From Apostichopus japonicus (Eukaryota > Echinodermata > Holothuroidea > Aspidochirotida > Stichopodidae), in assembly GCF_037975245.1 (NCBI RefSeq), contig NC_092569.1, positions 17,125,501 to 17,189,500 of the forward strand: a stretch of 64,000 nt of DNA. Direction: 5' to 3'. This document shows positions 24,101 to 36,480 of this stretch, piece by piece. Below the pieces are notes generated by a model. It worked only from the letters and a program-made list of their open reading frames with translations, was not told where the DNA came from and did no database searches. How positions within the stretch are numbered: the first letter of the stretch is position 1; the number at the start of each line of letters is the position of its first letter. The position numbers and the translations under genes were made by a program.

Positions 24101-27100
24101 ATTGGAAAACGGGCAATTGTTCAACCCATTGATGTAACTATTACTGAAGATTGTCTCCGAAAATGATAACTATTTTCCTAATGCCAACGTTACTGAGTGG
24201 AGAATGCGACTTATTGATCACGCCAACACATTTTTAAGTCATAATGCCTACATGCTAGCGAAAGGCTTTATTACTTTTAAAATATGTCTAAAACATTTCC
24301 CTGTAGACGTACGTACCGTCCAGCCTCCCGGGCTAACATTGTTGTTGCAGTACACTTCAAATGGTTCTTCAAATCCCTCTGGCTTGATTATGTATACTCC
24401 GCTGGAGTTGGACGTAGAACACTGACTTTGAACGTCCCGGCAGTCCTTTGGATATTCAGAACGTTGATAAAAGAAGTAATTTGCCACTGTTAAAAAGAGA
24501 GAAAAACATTGAAAATATTTAAAATATGCTTTGTGTTCAAATTGTAAAATAACGTGTCACTGTATACTGATTCTTGACCGTTAAAAATATCTTGCAAAGA
24601 AAATTGGAGCAGGTGATGTGGAATTAGACAATTCTCAGAAAAGACACATGAACACCTTTACATTAAATTTGGTACATATATCATTTTTTTGTGTTAGATT
24701 ATTTGGAATCAATTTATGTTAATATAAGATATGTCATGGTAGGAATAATACAACGAAATAACGAAACGGTTCCATGCCTTATATTTTGTGTTAAAAGCAC
24801 TCGTGAATACGTTTGGAAAAATGTTCAGTTGTAAGTTTTTTATTGTCGCAAGTTGTCAAAACTAACACACAAAATGCTGTATCACATACATACTGTCAAT
24901 AAAACAGAAAGTCATACATCGTTATCTACGATTTAGCGACACAAATTTGTATTAGTTAATTACTTGTTTGTATATCTAGATGACATGACAAAACGAAGCA
25001 ATTATGGTTAAACATCTTACTTTGATTGTCATCTGTAGTTGAAGGTAAACTTCTCCGATGAATATTCTATTAATGAGAAGAAGAGTCATAAGCAAAAACA
25101 TAAATATATATGTTCTGTTTATTGATAGTAGGCTAACAAGCAATCATTAACAGGCAAATAACAAATGCAACAAGCTTTGGAAAACAAGTATTTCCGAATG
25201 GTTACTCAAGAACATTTTTGCCAACGTTACTGATGTTTGACAACTGCAATCATTACAATGATTCAATTTTTAATTGTAATTTTAAAATATTGACTCAATT
25301 TGGTAAAATGAGTAAAATCAATCAGAACTAAATGGAAATATTTCCCGTATGTTATTTGGTGGTGAAGGGGTGCAGCGGGAGTAGGGGCTAGGGTTGAAGG
25401 ACAAATCATTGTCTAGAATTTAAACTCAATATATCTAAATAGTAATATAACTCTTTTCAAACGTAAAATTATGTTTCAATACTATTATTTGTGTAGTATA
25501 TATTTTCTTTTTATGTGCAACAGAATAAATTTGCAAAGAGATTGGAAATGCATTCAAGTTACACAGATGACTATGTGAAAAGAGAATATACTTTTACAGC
25601 GCTATGCAGGCGATGTTAAATTATTGAAGATTGAATTATTTCGTATTTTGCTTTCTGACATTAAGGACATTTTGAAAGAAATATGTTTAAGAACATTAAG
25701 TTTAAGAAATAATTTTCATTTACACAGTCATTCCAGCATATTATTAAGGTCGATATGAAATTTGTTTGTATGTTGCTAAAGATCACATAGATAGAGATGA
25801 CATAAAAGTTCTTACATCATATACGCATTTATCGTCCACAGTACTATCGCAGAATTGTCAGGGTGAAATATTAAAAACGAAAACGAATAAAAAAAAACCT
25901 TCATGGTGAGAGAATGAATGTTTGTGAATACTAACGAAGTGTTTTTAAGTTAAATGATACTTGTGCCTGTCGTTTATTAGATAGTTGGCAATGTTTTCTA
26001 GCTTGATATAACAAGTAATCATATCAATGAATAAATTAGACAACGTGAGTAGATGTGTAACAAACACAGCAAACACGTGTATTTAATAATGTTGACCCTT
26101 ATTCATTGACATGGAATTACGAAACGGTATGATATTCAACAATTGCATGCAATCGATTTGCAGAAGATATTGACTGATCCAAATGAAAAGAAACATGCTT
26201 TCAATCGTAAAAACACTAGAACGTTAAAAAGTAATACGTGTGAAATTACTTGACAATATCCTGTGCCGGTTTATGTGTGTTACAACTAGAGTTAACGATA
26301 CACTAAATAAACAGTAACACTTATTAAGGATTCATGTTTTAAATGTCATAATTAGAAGTCGCCGAGAACTAGGTTTATACCATGGTACCGTTGTAAGAAT
26401 CACATTGTCAAGTTACAAAGTACTTCCTTGGTAGTTTAGGACATAAACTCCATAATTGTGCATTAGTCTTCAAAGTCATGAAAACCACTGAGGTTTACTC
26501 ATGTAATTATTACATGGAAGCAAATTGTTAAGTTGAATTATGCGACGGAGGCAAAAGTGCATTGGTGTTTAAAGTTACTTTTAATAAAAAATATAAAATC
26601 CAACTAAACCCGAAATATATTAAAACGTATATAGCAGCAAGTTTCTAAAACATGTGTTCTTTCTCTATGAACATTTTAAAATCTAGAAAAAAATATATCT
26701 TTGTCTTGTTAAATGACGTTGATTGACAAACAAAGACAAAGTGGACTAATTTTAATTACAAACATTGTCAGAAAGTGTCATTTGTTCAAGCTTCCAACAT
26801 AGATATTTCCGAAGTTACAATATGAATTTTTTTTTTTTTTTTTGACAAGCAACGTTATCATTTTACAGTTCCGCCTATGATATTGCAATAATATAAGCTC
26901 TATAATTGTGCCTTATAGCCTTACAAATCATGAAAACCATCGTTTATTTATGTTAGTTTTGCGTTTAAGCTAACTGTTAAATACAATTGTTGCAAGGCAA
27001 AATACATTGTGTTTGAAGTTACTTTCAATAATTGACCCCTCTAAATATGTTTATGAGAATTAGTGTTATTTTGTTTGGTCGTAAATTTAATCGTATATAT

Positions 27101-28471
27101 ACTTTGTAGCAAATCCGAATTAAAGTTTGAAATTGATTTGTTCATTTGAAACGAATAATATCAATAAATGGAGTTTAACAACAACAAAAAGTAGCTGAAG
27201 GTCCTCATGATGGCTGTCCAATCACATCGTCAATGTATTTTGATCAGGTTAAATATCGAACTGAATATGCAAATTTGATATACATGCATCAAAATAGTAC
27301 TACAGATATATTAAATGAGGTTTAAAAAATTAACCCCATCTTAATAAGAAGTGATCAAATAAATCTAAACGCGGTATATATTAAAATATTTAGAAGCAAG
27401 GTTCTGAAACATCTGTTCTTACTACATAAAAATTTAGACAGTGTAGAAATAAGTCTCGTTAAATGACGTTGATAGACAAACAAAGAAAAAGTGGACTAAT
27501 TTTAATTACAAATGTTGTCAGAAAATTTGTTCAAGCTTTAAGCATAGATATTTCCGAAATTCATGTTTATGTTCTGCCTATGATATTGAAACAACTTTGT
27601 TGATACTTTGAGTATGATATGAATATATTCACCATAACTTAGTATATTATCAACGCTCAACAATAATTAAAAACAAAATATATGATAAAGAGAAAAAGTA
27701 ATAAATGATCTCGAATCTATTACCAGATTTTCTCACTTATAACATATAGAATACGCAAATAATTAACGTAGAATATTGGCAACGAGAAAGGGTAAAGGCT
27801 TTACTTGGACAAGAAGTCGACCGACTTAATGTTACAGAAAGTGGGAATTGATTGTTATTATATTATTTTTATTTTTGGCTTTCATTAAAACCTGTTGAGA
27901 TAAAGATGGAATCATTAAATTAATCAAATGTCAAGTCTTTTTTTTTCGAGGAAGATAAACCTATATTGTAGTCTGACAATAATTTGCGTACAAATGTAGT
28001 CAAATCGATTCGTCAATAGGCAATTTTCCTTATTTAAATGTTATGGATTGCATTTTGAATTAACCCGTTCAACCGTCTTAAAATAATTTTCGCGAATGTT
28101 TTGTTTTATTCTGAAAATATTAACAGTTATATACTAAACCATTCAGTAAAACAGACAATTCTAATATTTGATCGTTTGTGTTATATTATATTAATTAGCG
28201 ACAATTGGGAAAAATTTGAAAATTTTTAATTATGAAATCTAACAAGCGAGAAAGATACATAAAAGAAAGGTTATCAATTGATTGAATTTTCTACAATATA
28301 TTCTTTTCTTTAAATTGTAACATCTAACAAACAAGAAAGATTCATGATTTATGAGAAACAAGAACGAAAACTTTGAAACTTTTAACTCACCGTTTCTTCC
28401 GAGGACGTAAAAGCGATCGTTGTTGTGCACAAGAATGCAAATATTGCTCGAACAGTCACGGAAGGCTCCAT
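20436..28471 (-). CDS. Gene 2: secreted half-FReD/TIL/EGF/FReD fibrinogen-related protein, one abnormal splice donor
   Basis: Exons in coding order: 28391-28471, 25021-25066, 24317-24486, 23790-24054, 23346-23560, 22882-23184, 22269-22539, 20436-20752. They total 1668 nt (555 residues) if exon 4 has its usual end. Domains follow the common order: signal peptide, linker [15 protein letters not shown], first FReD N-terminal part (CRDV..SPGGWT|VIQRRGSG), TIL, TILa/EGF ([23 protein letters not shown]), and second FReD ending SVEMKIRPSS. The exon 4 donor aligned with GTAAGT in genes 1 and 3 reads ATAAGC. A GT nine bases inside the exon (exon then ends at 23799, GAAA|GTAATG) has the same phase and would give a 552-residue protein, so the gene may be rescued or broken. 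Exon 6 is one to three codons shorter than in the other copies, and its last codon is ATC rather than ACC. Confidence 0.75.
21102..21168. repeat. (TA)n microsatellite in intron 7 of gene 2
   Basis: TA array at the position matching the TA array at about 54635-54686 in intron 7 of gene 4. Confidence 0.9.
25067..28390 (-). other. Intron 1 of gene 2
   Basis: About 3.3 kb without coding signal. Parts resemble intron 1 of the other copies, such as the GTTAAATGACGTTGATTGAC block near 26708-26727, which occurs again near 27457. This suggests an internal duplication of several hundred bases in this intron. Confidence 0.65.
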
Positions 28472-28663
28472 ATTTATAAATGTCTTGGTCTGGAATGAAT
28501 GACAACTCAAATGAAATGTATCTCCAGAGGTAAGAAATATCCTCGTTGTTCCTGAAAACAACGGATGACCTGAAGTGTATTTATAAAATTTTAAAATAAT
28601 GATGTATTGCAGCCAGATTGTATTGTCTTCGGCGTTGTTAGATACCGTCGTTGAGTTTTAATC

Positions 28664-28751
28664 AGATAAGGATTCAAAGGCACCCATCCACAATGGAAAC
28701 TTCCAGTCGCTCAAGAATGACATGTTACGTCACGTTGCGGAAATATTTACA
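28664..28751 (-). promoter_or_regulatory. Conserved upstream element of gene 2 (kappaB-like, CRE/C-EBP-like, GATA)
   Basis: AGATAAG is at 28664-28670 and GGAAACTTCC at 28695-28704, 224 bp upstream of the ATG. TTACGTCACGTTGCGGAAAT begins at 28725; it is nearer the kappaB-like site than in the other copies because about 8 bp between the two sites are missing. Confidence 0.5.
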
Positions 28752-28949
28752 CATTGATTTTTAATTCAAGATTGATTCTAGAACAGTTGAAATTGATTCT
28801 AGGAGTTGAAAAATTTAAACATGTAAGGATACAGGAATGAAAATCTAATTTCTTTAAAGATTAGTTTTCAGGTTCCGTTGACTATACTATCAGTATACAT
28901 CGTGCTGGTAATTTTCAATACACGGTATGCAATTTAGTATGAAAACTGT

Positions 28950-30980
28950 ATATAAGGTTTAATTTAGTTTAATAGAAAAAAAGGATCAGGAGGGACACTT
29001 AAGTCCCAATCAAGGACCCTATAGCGAGAGGGGAAAAAAACTGAAGACACAAACACTCAGACCCGATTACAATGCTTATAGTGCTTGTCCAAATCATTCT
29101 TAAACCCATTGACACTACTTGCAAGTACAACTTCCTCAGGCAAACCATTCCACTCATTCACCACCCTATTAGAAGAAAAGTTATGCCGAATATTAATCCT
29201 ACTATGCGACTTTTGGAGTTTAAGACAATGACCTCTAGTACAACTACTGTTAGCAAACATGAAAAAGTCGGTAAAGGATAAATTGTCGAAACCATACACA
29301 ATCTTGAAAACCTGGATCAAGTCCCCACGTAGCTCCAGTGTGGTGAGATTCAACAGTTGTAACCGCCTATAATAAGGAACCCTCTTTAAGGAACTAATCA
29401 TCCTAGTAGCTCTTCTCTGGACCTTTTCAAGTACTTCCCTATCCTTAGCAAATTAGGGGTTCTAAGCCTGCACAGCATACCCCAGATGAGGTCTAACCAA
29501 CTGCTTATAAAGCCAAACTACGATGTCCTCTTTCAGAAAACTGAAGTTCCTCTTGATCATACCTAAAACCCTATTACCTCTTTTAGCAGCTTGAAGACAA
29601 TGTTTAGAAGGTTGCAGAGACGAGTCAATGTAGATACCCAGGTCTCTTTCAACAGAGACCTCCTGTAACCCCACACCATCAAGATTGTATGTAAACTTTT
29701 GGTTACTACTACCAATGTGCATTACCTGACATTTATCAATATTAAAAAGCATTTGCCACCCCTGAGACCAGGAAAAAATCTTGTTCAAATCCGCTTGAAA
29801 TTTCTCAGAATCGCTTTTGGAAGAGACCTCAGAATACAATTTGGTGTCATCAGCAAACTTTTAACTGTACACAAAATATCTATGTCGATGTCATTTATAT
29901 AGGCAACAAACAAAAAAGGACCTAAAACAGACCCTTGTGGAACCCCACTAGTAACGTTCTGCCAAGAAGAAGCACAGCCTTTAATTACCATCCTCTGTTC
30001 CCTATTACCAAGCCAATTCCCGATCCAAGACAGTAAATTCCCTATGACACCAATGCTCTTCAGCCTAAGTAAGAACGCTGGTGGGGAACTTTATCAAAGG
30101 CCTTCTGGAAATCCAGGAGCACAACATCAACATCCTCTGCCTATTTAGTGAGCTTGTTACATCTTCCATAAACTCAAGGATATTAGTTAGACAAGACCTT
30201 TTTTTGACAAAAGCCATGTTGAGACTCTCTGATCAAAGACTGACTGCTGAAGTGACAGACCATATACTTTTTGACAATAGACTCCATGACCTTACAAACT
30301 ACACTAGTGAGACTAACGGGCCTATAATTACAGGGCTTAGACTTATCACCCTTCTTGAAAATTGGGGTAATATTAGCACATCTCCAGTCCCTAGGAACAT
30401 AACCTTCATCAATAAATTTACTAAAAACCAACGAGAGTGGAAAGCAGAAATGGTGTGCAAAAGCCTTCAACAAATACGGATGGTTTGCATCCGGTCCAGA
30501 AGCTTTAGAAACATTTAGACGAAGCAGCTCCTTGACAACCTCTGTTTTTTTTTTCGAAATTCAGTTTTACATCAGAGACTAAGCATTCTACCTTCAGCTG
30601 ATAAATTTTAAACTTGGCCAAAACAACTTCCACATTTTACGTTTTTGCCTAATTGCACATCTAACTTTCTTATTCATCCATTGAGGCATACTGCTTTTAC
30701 GACAACGATTCTTCCACAGAACAAAATTTTTCATAATGACCTTTAATTTATCAGCAAAACAAATCCAAGACTGAGAAGCACTCATATCTCTAAACAAATT
30801 AATTCAATCTGTACCCTTTAGTAAAGTTTCAATTGCCTCTGTATCTGATCTCGAAAATCAGGGACTTTATTGTTGCTAACAGAATTTACAACTTTGCAAA
30901 CAACATAAAAAGCTAGTATATCATGATCACTGGTTCCCAGTTTTCCTAGACCCGTCAAATCAACAACATTGCTTAAAAAA
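28950..30980 (-). mobile_element. CR1-like non-LTR retrotransposon, 5'-truncated and defective
   Basis: Read on the minus strand, the pieces come in the order of a CR1/jockey-type ORF2. First is the end of an AP-endonuclease with TSDHDIL (about 30900), then a linker with RCRKSSMPQWMNKK (about 30690). Reverse transcriptase follows, with ITPIFKKGDKSKPCNYRPVS (about 30360), [13 protein letters not shown] (motif A, about 30090), [11 protein letters not shown] (about 29935) and [11 protein letters not shown] (catalytic DD, about 29840). The C-terminal region has RATRMISS and RVVNEWNGLPEEV, and the frame ends near 29057. It is inactive: frameshifts separate the motifs, a stop precedes FADD, and the Trp expected after QA (about 29465) is TAG. 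The 5' end lies inside the endonuclease. It interrupts the spacer that is continuous in the other copies. Confidence 0.85.
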
Positions 30981-31000
30981 GGTATCAAATTATGCCTATA

Positions 31001-33400
31001 ATTTCGTGGAATCAACGTCTTCTCCTCTCTCCGTTTGTTTTCCCTCTCTTATTTAGTATTTGGTATTTTGACTCACACACAAAATGTATACAAATACCCC
31101 AGTGCACCAGTGATTTGCCATAGGGAGGGGGAAGGGGCAGCGTGTTTCCCCACATAAAATTTCTGGGACGAAACGGGAAAGGGCAATCGATATCGTCGCA
31201 AACATTAAGAAGATTTAGAGTATTATAAAATATGGAAATAAGATCATCATATCCCATTTATCAAAATAAACCTATGTTTCCTAAGATCTCCCCATAACGG
31301 ATGTAAGCCTAATTAGTTGACCCCCCCCCAACTTATATTTAATATCGATACAGAGGGTAAACCAGGGGCGTAACTACGTAAAACTTTTGCGGTTTTATCC
31401 CCCGAATAAACCAGTAGACCCAACCAACTCCTCTCCATTGACAGACAGACAGTTACAGAATATCCTGAAGTAATCCTTTCATAGTTAATATATGAAGTCG
31501 AAGATCCCTCAAATTGTGTTTCTCCAAAATTCCAAAATATAGCACCGTGTTCTGTCTAAGCACCATCCACCTGTACAACAGTTGCTAAGGAAGGTGAAAA
31601 AACGTCCCCGTAAACCCTCCCCTGGACGACAAAAGCTCTTATCCTCCCACTACTAAAAAAAAAACACCCTAGCACCGCTAGGTTAGAGCCTATATCATAT
31701 CATGAAATCTTAGTTATCGGACTCTAAAAATGGTGAAAACAATGTGTTCCCTCACACCATGAACTCTGGGATTCTGTCTTTCGATATTACAAATGAAATA
31801 TTCGTGGCTTCGACAACATAAAAGATAAAGCCAGTTGCGAGCATTTACATACGTGCATAGTTTACACTGTTCTATCGCTTACATATTTTTTTTTCAATCG
31901 TGATTTTTTGCAACGTTACTTACCTAGTGCAGATTATCGTTTTGGGGAAGTAAATAAGCGGAAAAATTTCTAGCGTGAAGAAATGAACACTTCCGAACAA
32001 CAACAGTGGTAATTGTACTAAGTAGATATCCAAGTCTACACTACAAGTCTTTATGGTATCTAGATAAAGAGGTTTTATTACATGACAGGTATTGAAGCAA
32101 AACGAGAGTGCTCAAGTATATGTAGAAGTTTTTTTTTCTTATGACAGGAATCTTCTGTTTAAATGAACAATCTCACTATTTAATATTAAAGATCCTGTGT
32201 GTATACTTACCACTGTCTGGCTTGAATGGTGGTGAAGGGGGGGGGGGGGTGGGGGAAAAGGTAGTTCACACAAGCACATGGAAAAAGTATTTGATAACGT
32301 TTTATATTACATGTGTTAAGATCTAGCTTACGACCTGGCTCCTATAGGTTAAATGAGAATGAACCTATAAAGGGCTAGATCTATCAAGGTGATGACGAGA
32401 ACTGACCCTGCTAAGTTGTGGGAAACTACAATTGTGGGATGTTGTATACATGTTAGAAATCATCATACTATTAACAATATTACCGTTCATTAGCATATTG
32501 ATCCACAGACAAATCACAAGTGAACAAAAATTGGTACTTTCGTAAGTGCTTCGGCGCGTTGATATGCTAGAAAATTACATTGGGATCCCGCAAGTTACAT
32601 TTCTGGCCCACCGCTGGTTCAAGGCAATTATAGTTATGATACGCCTACATCTGTAATAAATTGTTCAGCAAATTGGACATAATATAAACGCTAAAGTTCC
32701 TTCGCGCGCCTTGTTAATATGAAGTCATATTTGAACAACAAATAAGCGCATCCTGTGTCAATTGAGGTCGTGTTTCATCTTCTTTTTTGTTAACATTATA
32801 TACAGAGTTTATTGATGGTTTTATCGCATTTTTAGAATTCTACAATTTCTTCTTTTGTGGGATGACATCCTTGCTAGTGACAACACAAGCAACTGGTACA
32901 TCATGAAGCTGATGATATCAACACCCCCTTGAGTCTGTTAATCAGTCAACATATACTGAATATCGTCATGACATATCTTGTGTGAGAACTTCAAATTTAT
33001 ATATAAATATACTATTGTAGAGGTGAAGGGCTTTTCTTTAAATCAGTACACAAGGCAAATTATTCCATAAGACATGTTTACGGTGTACCAAGACAATCGA
33101 GGCATCTGTCAAGCTACGAAATGTAAGAATTGACGCAAAATGTAATTTTAACCAGGTATGTAATAATTTTCACCGCAAAATGTGCTCTTAACGTAATATG
33201 CAATTACTTGTTGACGCAAAATGTAATGATAAAACGAGAGATGTAATGAAGCAAAATATTAAAACTGATTGACTGAAAAATGTCATAAATCCAAATGTAA
33301 GAACCTTTATCAACGAAGACAACCGCAATGTGTGCTCTGAGCAAGAACTTAAATTATCGATAAGTAGAAGTGATGTAACCAAAGTGTTCTTTTTATTGGG
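31001..33400. repeat. Intergenic spacer module, copy M2a
   Basis: Homologous to M0, M1, M3 and M4. It carries the ATTTCGTGGAATCAACGTC start, the GGATGTAAGCC plus C-run block at about 31300, and the CGTGATTTTTTGCAACG block near 31902. The end (about 32930-33240) matches about 4420-4790 of the first spacer. No gene is recognised. Confidence 0.6.
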
Positions 33401-34919
33401 CTTAAGTGTTCAGCGAGTATTTTGATTGGTAATATACAGTAATAACTACCGAAAATGTAACACCAGAACGTATAGATGCATTAAAATTTCGCCAGAACAC
33501 AATTTTCCGAATCAAATCACTGCAATTTTGACCAAAAGTGACCAGGATTTGCGACTGAGGGAACCAGATGGGGAAAGAGAGGCTACATCGCCTATGCGTG
33601 TAATTCAATAAAAGGGTCTTTGATGGATTTTTAAAATGATGATGTGACTTAGGACGTCCATCTATAAAAAAGTGTTCTTTGTTATGTCACGACCAAAAAG
33701 TGACTACATTTGCATTTTTTAAATGTCTCGTTAATTTTGTTTATTACGTTTTGCTTCAAAAAGTTATTACTAATTAAACGTAATTGTACTTTCCGTTAAG
33801 AATACATTTTGCTACGAAACACTAATACCCGCTTGTTAAGAGTCTAACCAGTCACACATTCTCCATGATGTGTGTGCAGACCAGACAAGGATGCCATTTG
33901 ACAAGTTGAACAATGTACTTCTAATTGCACAAAATAAACGCTGTTAACCCTATGATAAAAGACTTCTACGATCCTATCACATATAATTTTATAATCTACA
34001 CTCGACATGTGATCATACTTCCGACATGTGATTGTACTTAATTTATTTAACTGTGGTCGATTTGTTTTCAATCAATGTCGTTTATTGTTCAAAAAACCTT
34101 GAAAAGTAAATTGTCAAACATAGATGGCAGAAATTTAAAGTAAATGGTAGTATTTGTACCGATAATGAATATTAGTCTCAATGGTTATGTACAATAACAG
34201 GAGTCTACTAGAACGTAATAATATAGAATAACATTTTTCGAATTGTTTGCTTCCTGTTCTCGTCTTCTTCGTTTTGATTAGTTCACTAATCTGGACATGA
34301 GTAATGTTGTATTTAACAAGAATACTTTAGACAAGGCCTTTTAATGTGATACCTTAAAAATGATGCAATAAAAAATGCTTCATGGTCTTTCAATTGCAAG
34401 AATTATGAATAAGGCCTAACGAACTTCGAAGGTGAAATTTATCAAATTTTATGCACGAAACAAAAACCCGAAATCCCCCAATTGGTGCACTAGAATGTAG
34501 TCAAACTAAAGACAAGATCGACAACATATTTAATTAAATGTTTATTCAGAGTATATATCGTTTGGATTGCTCCTTTTTACTAAATAAAATTAACGACTTT
34601 TGCCGTCATTTTGATTTCTCTAACGTTTTTTTGTCACGATACTTGTTATTTTTTTAATTTAATTTCGATTGATCTACCCGCTCGTATAATGCAACACATC
34701 TACTGGAACATATACTGCAGCGACGAAACATTTTTTTTCGTCGTTTGAAATTATCTCATTTCTTGAAATATTCTCGACTCAATCCTATCATCCAGAATGA
34801 TATGAAGTTTATCAGCTTTGGTCCAAGTCTTGGTATTCAATATGACAGTCTATCAGGTTTCTTATTTCATCTTTAACTATGGTAATATCAAGAAACTCAA
34901 AATTGCGGCTTGAAACGAT
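33401..34919. other. Unassigned intergenic DNA
   Basis: No gene, RNA or clear repeat is seen. Short open frames on both strands (for example about 33844-34071 on the minus strand) have no recognisable domain. It separates two spacer-module copies and may be scar tissue from rearrangement. Confidence 0.4.
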
Positions 34920-36480
34920 TGTTCCCTCTCTCTTTCTCCACCCTCCCCCCCCACCCCTCCTACTCTCCCCTTTTCTCTATAAGTCGATAGATTTTCAATC
35001 CTTCTATTTTAGATAATATTTCACTATAACGGATGTAAGCCAAATTACATGACCCCAACCCCCACTAAAATTTGAAATCGATATAGAGGAGAGAGCAGAG
35101 ACAGACCTAATGAATACTTCCGGCTGGTTCAACCCACGGAAAAAAAAGGCCTTAACACCTACACTGATATACATAGAAATTCCTAAAGTTTTCCTTTAGG
35201 AGTTAATATATATAGTTGAAACTTATTCAATATTTTTCTTCAAAAGTTGCCGAATATAGGACCATGTTGCCTCTTAACAGCCACCCACCTTTAGGATATT
35301 TCTGAATGGAAAGAGGACATCCATCCTCTTAGACCTATGCACTGGACGATATGAAATACGTTGCCTAACACTATACACAGCATGCTTGCGCTACTAGTTT
35401 AGAGCCTATATCGTATCATCAAAAGCAATCGTTACAAGCGTTGATTACACATTAACTCTTGGACACTAAGAATAGTGACAACAAATTGGTTTTGTTCCCT
35501 CACAGCATGAACGCTGGCTACCTGTCATACCATACATTATCCCGCGCGATGATGCTTATTCAACGCTACCAATTATATAAAGCCTACACGGTATGCATTA
35601 TGTAATACATGAACTTGTCCCTCTTCAATCTTTGATTTTCTATTTTTGTCTGTTCATAACCTTCTTGAGATTATTGAATCGGCATGTTAGCAATAAGCGG
35701 AAAGAATTCTTATCGTAAGCAAATTATAACTTCGGAACATAAGCAATCCTTGAGATATATAGTGTAGTTTACACTACATATCTTTATGGTATCTCGATTA
35801 ATGGCTGTGCTACATGGCTGTTACTGAAGCATAACGAAGAATGTTTGTTTTAAAACTGTCTTTGTTTTACATACATCTCCTAAGAAAATCCCCAGCAATA
35901 TAAAGTATATATCAGTACATATTTGTGACTTGAATCGGGGGAGGTTGGGGTAAAGGGGGGGGGGGGGGCGGTGAGGAAGGGTTGATTGGGAAGTCAACAT
36001 AAACACCCGGAGAAAGTTTTTGATACATTTTTCTATTATATTTGCTAAGGTCTAGCTTGTGACATGGCTCCAAGGTTAAATAATAATGAACTTCCTGCTT
36101 TATATAATGCAAATCTAGATAATGCCCAATCTGAACAGGCGATGACGCAAACTCGCCTTCCATAGTTGTGGGATATTACTATTCGGAAATGTGCAAGCTA
36201 GAATCAGTATAGCCCTTGAAACATTACCGTTCATTAACATATTTCTCCACAGAGCCAACACTACAATGCGATCTCACAAGATCCATTTCGTTCCCAACCC
36301 TGTTGAGTGAATGAAACATGTATAAATGCGTTGCGACATCAAGTACAGTGTTCAGCCATATTTGATATTCTATCACTATTTCAAAGCATACTTAATCCCG
36401 TAAATAAAGTCAGCCTTAATTGGGTCACCAAAGACACATAATGCGAGAATTTGACATCTGCAGCTAGTCTTTGTGAAGAA
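34920..36480. repeat. Intergenic spacer module, second copy in the same interval (M2b)
   Basis: Contains the same landmarks as M2a and M0 in the same order: CTCTCTCT-rich start, ACGGATGTAAGCCAAATT at about 35030, a CTGGACGA block near 35342, an AGCGGAAAGAATTCTTATCG block near 35696, and the CCGTTCATTAACATATT block near 36227. It has a 14-base G run at 35955-35968. No adjacent signal-peptide exon or conserved promoter block was found to its left. Confidence 0.55.

Noticed and set aside
31360-31400. CAGGGGCGTAACTACGT, which looks like a transposon end inside spacer M2a
   Set aside because: No matching inverted end or target duplication was found nearby, and the corresponding sites in the other spacers are degenerate.
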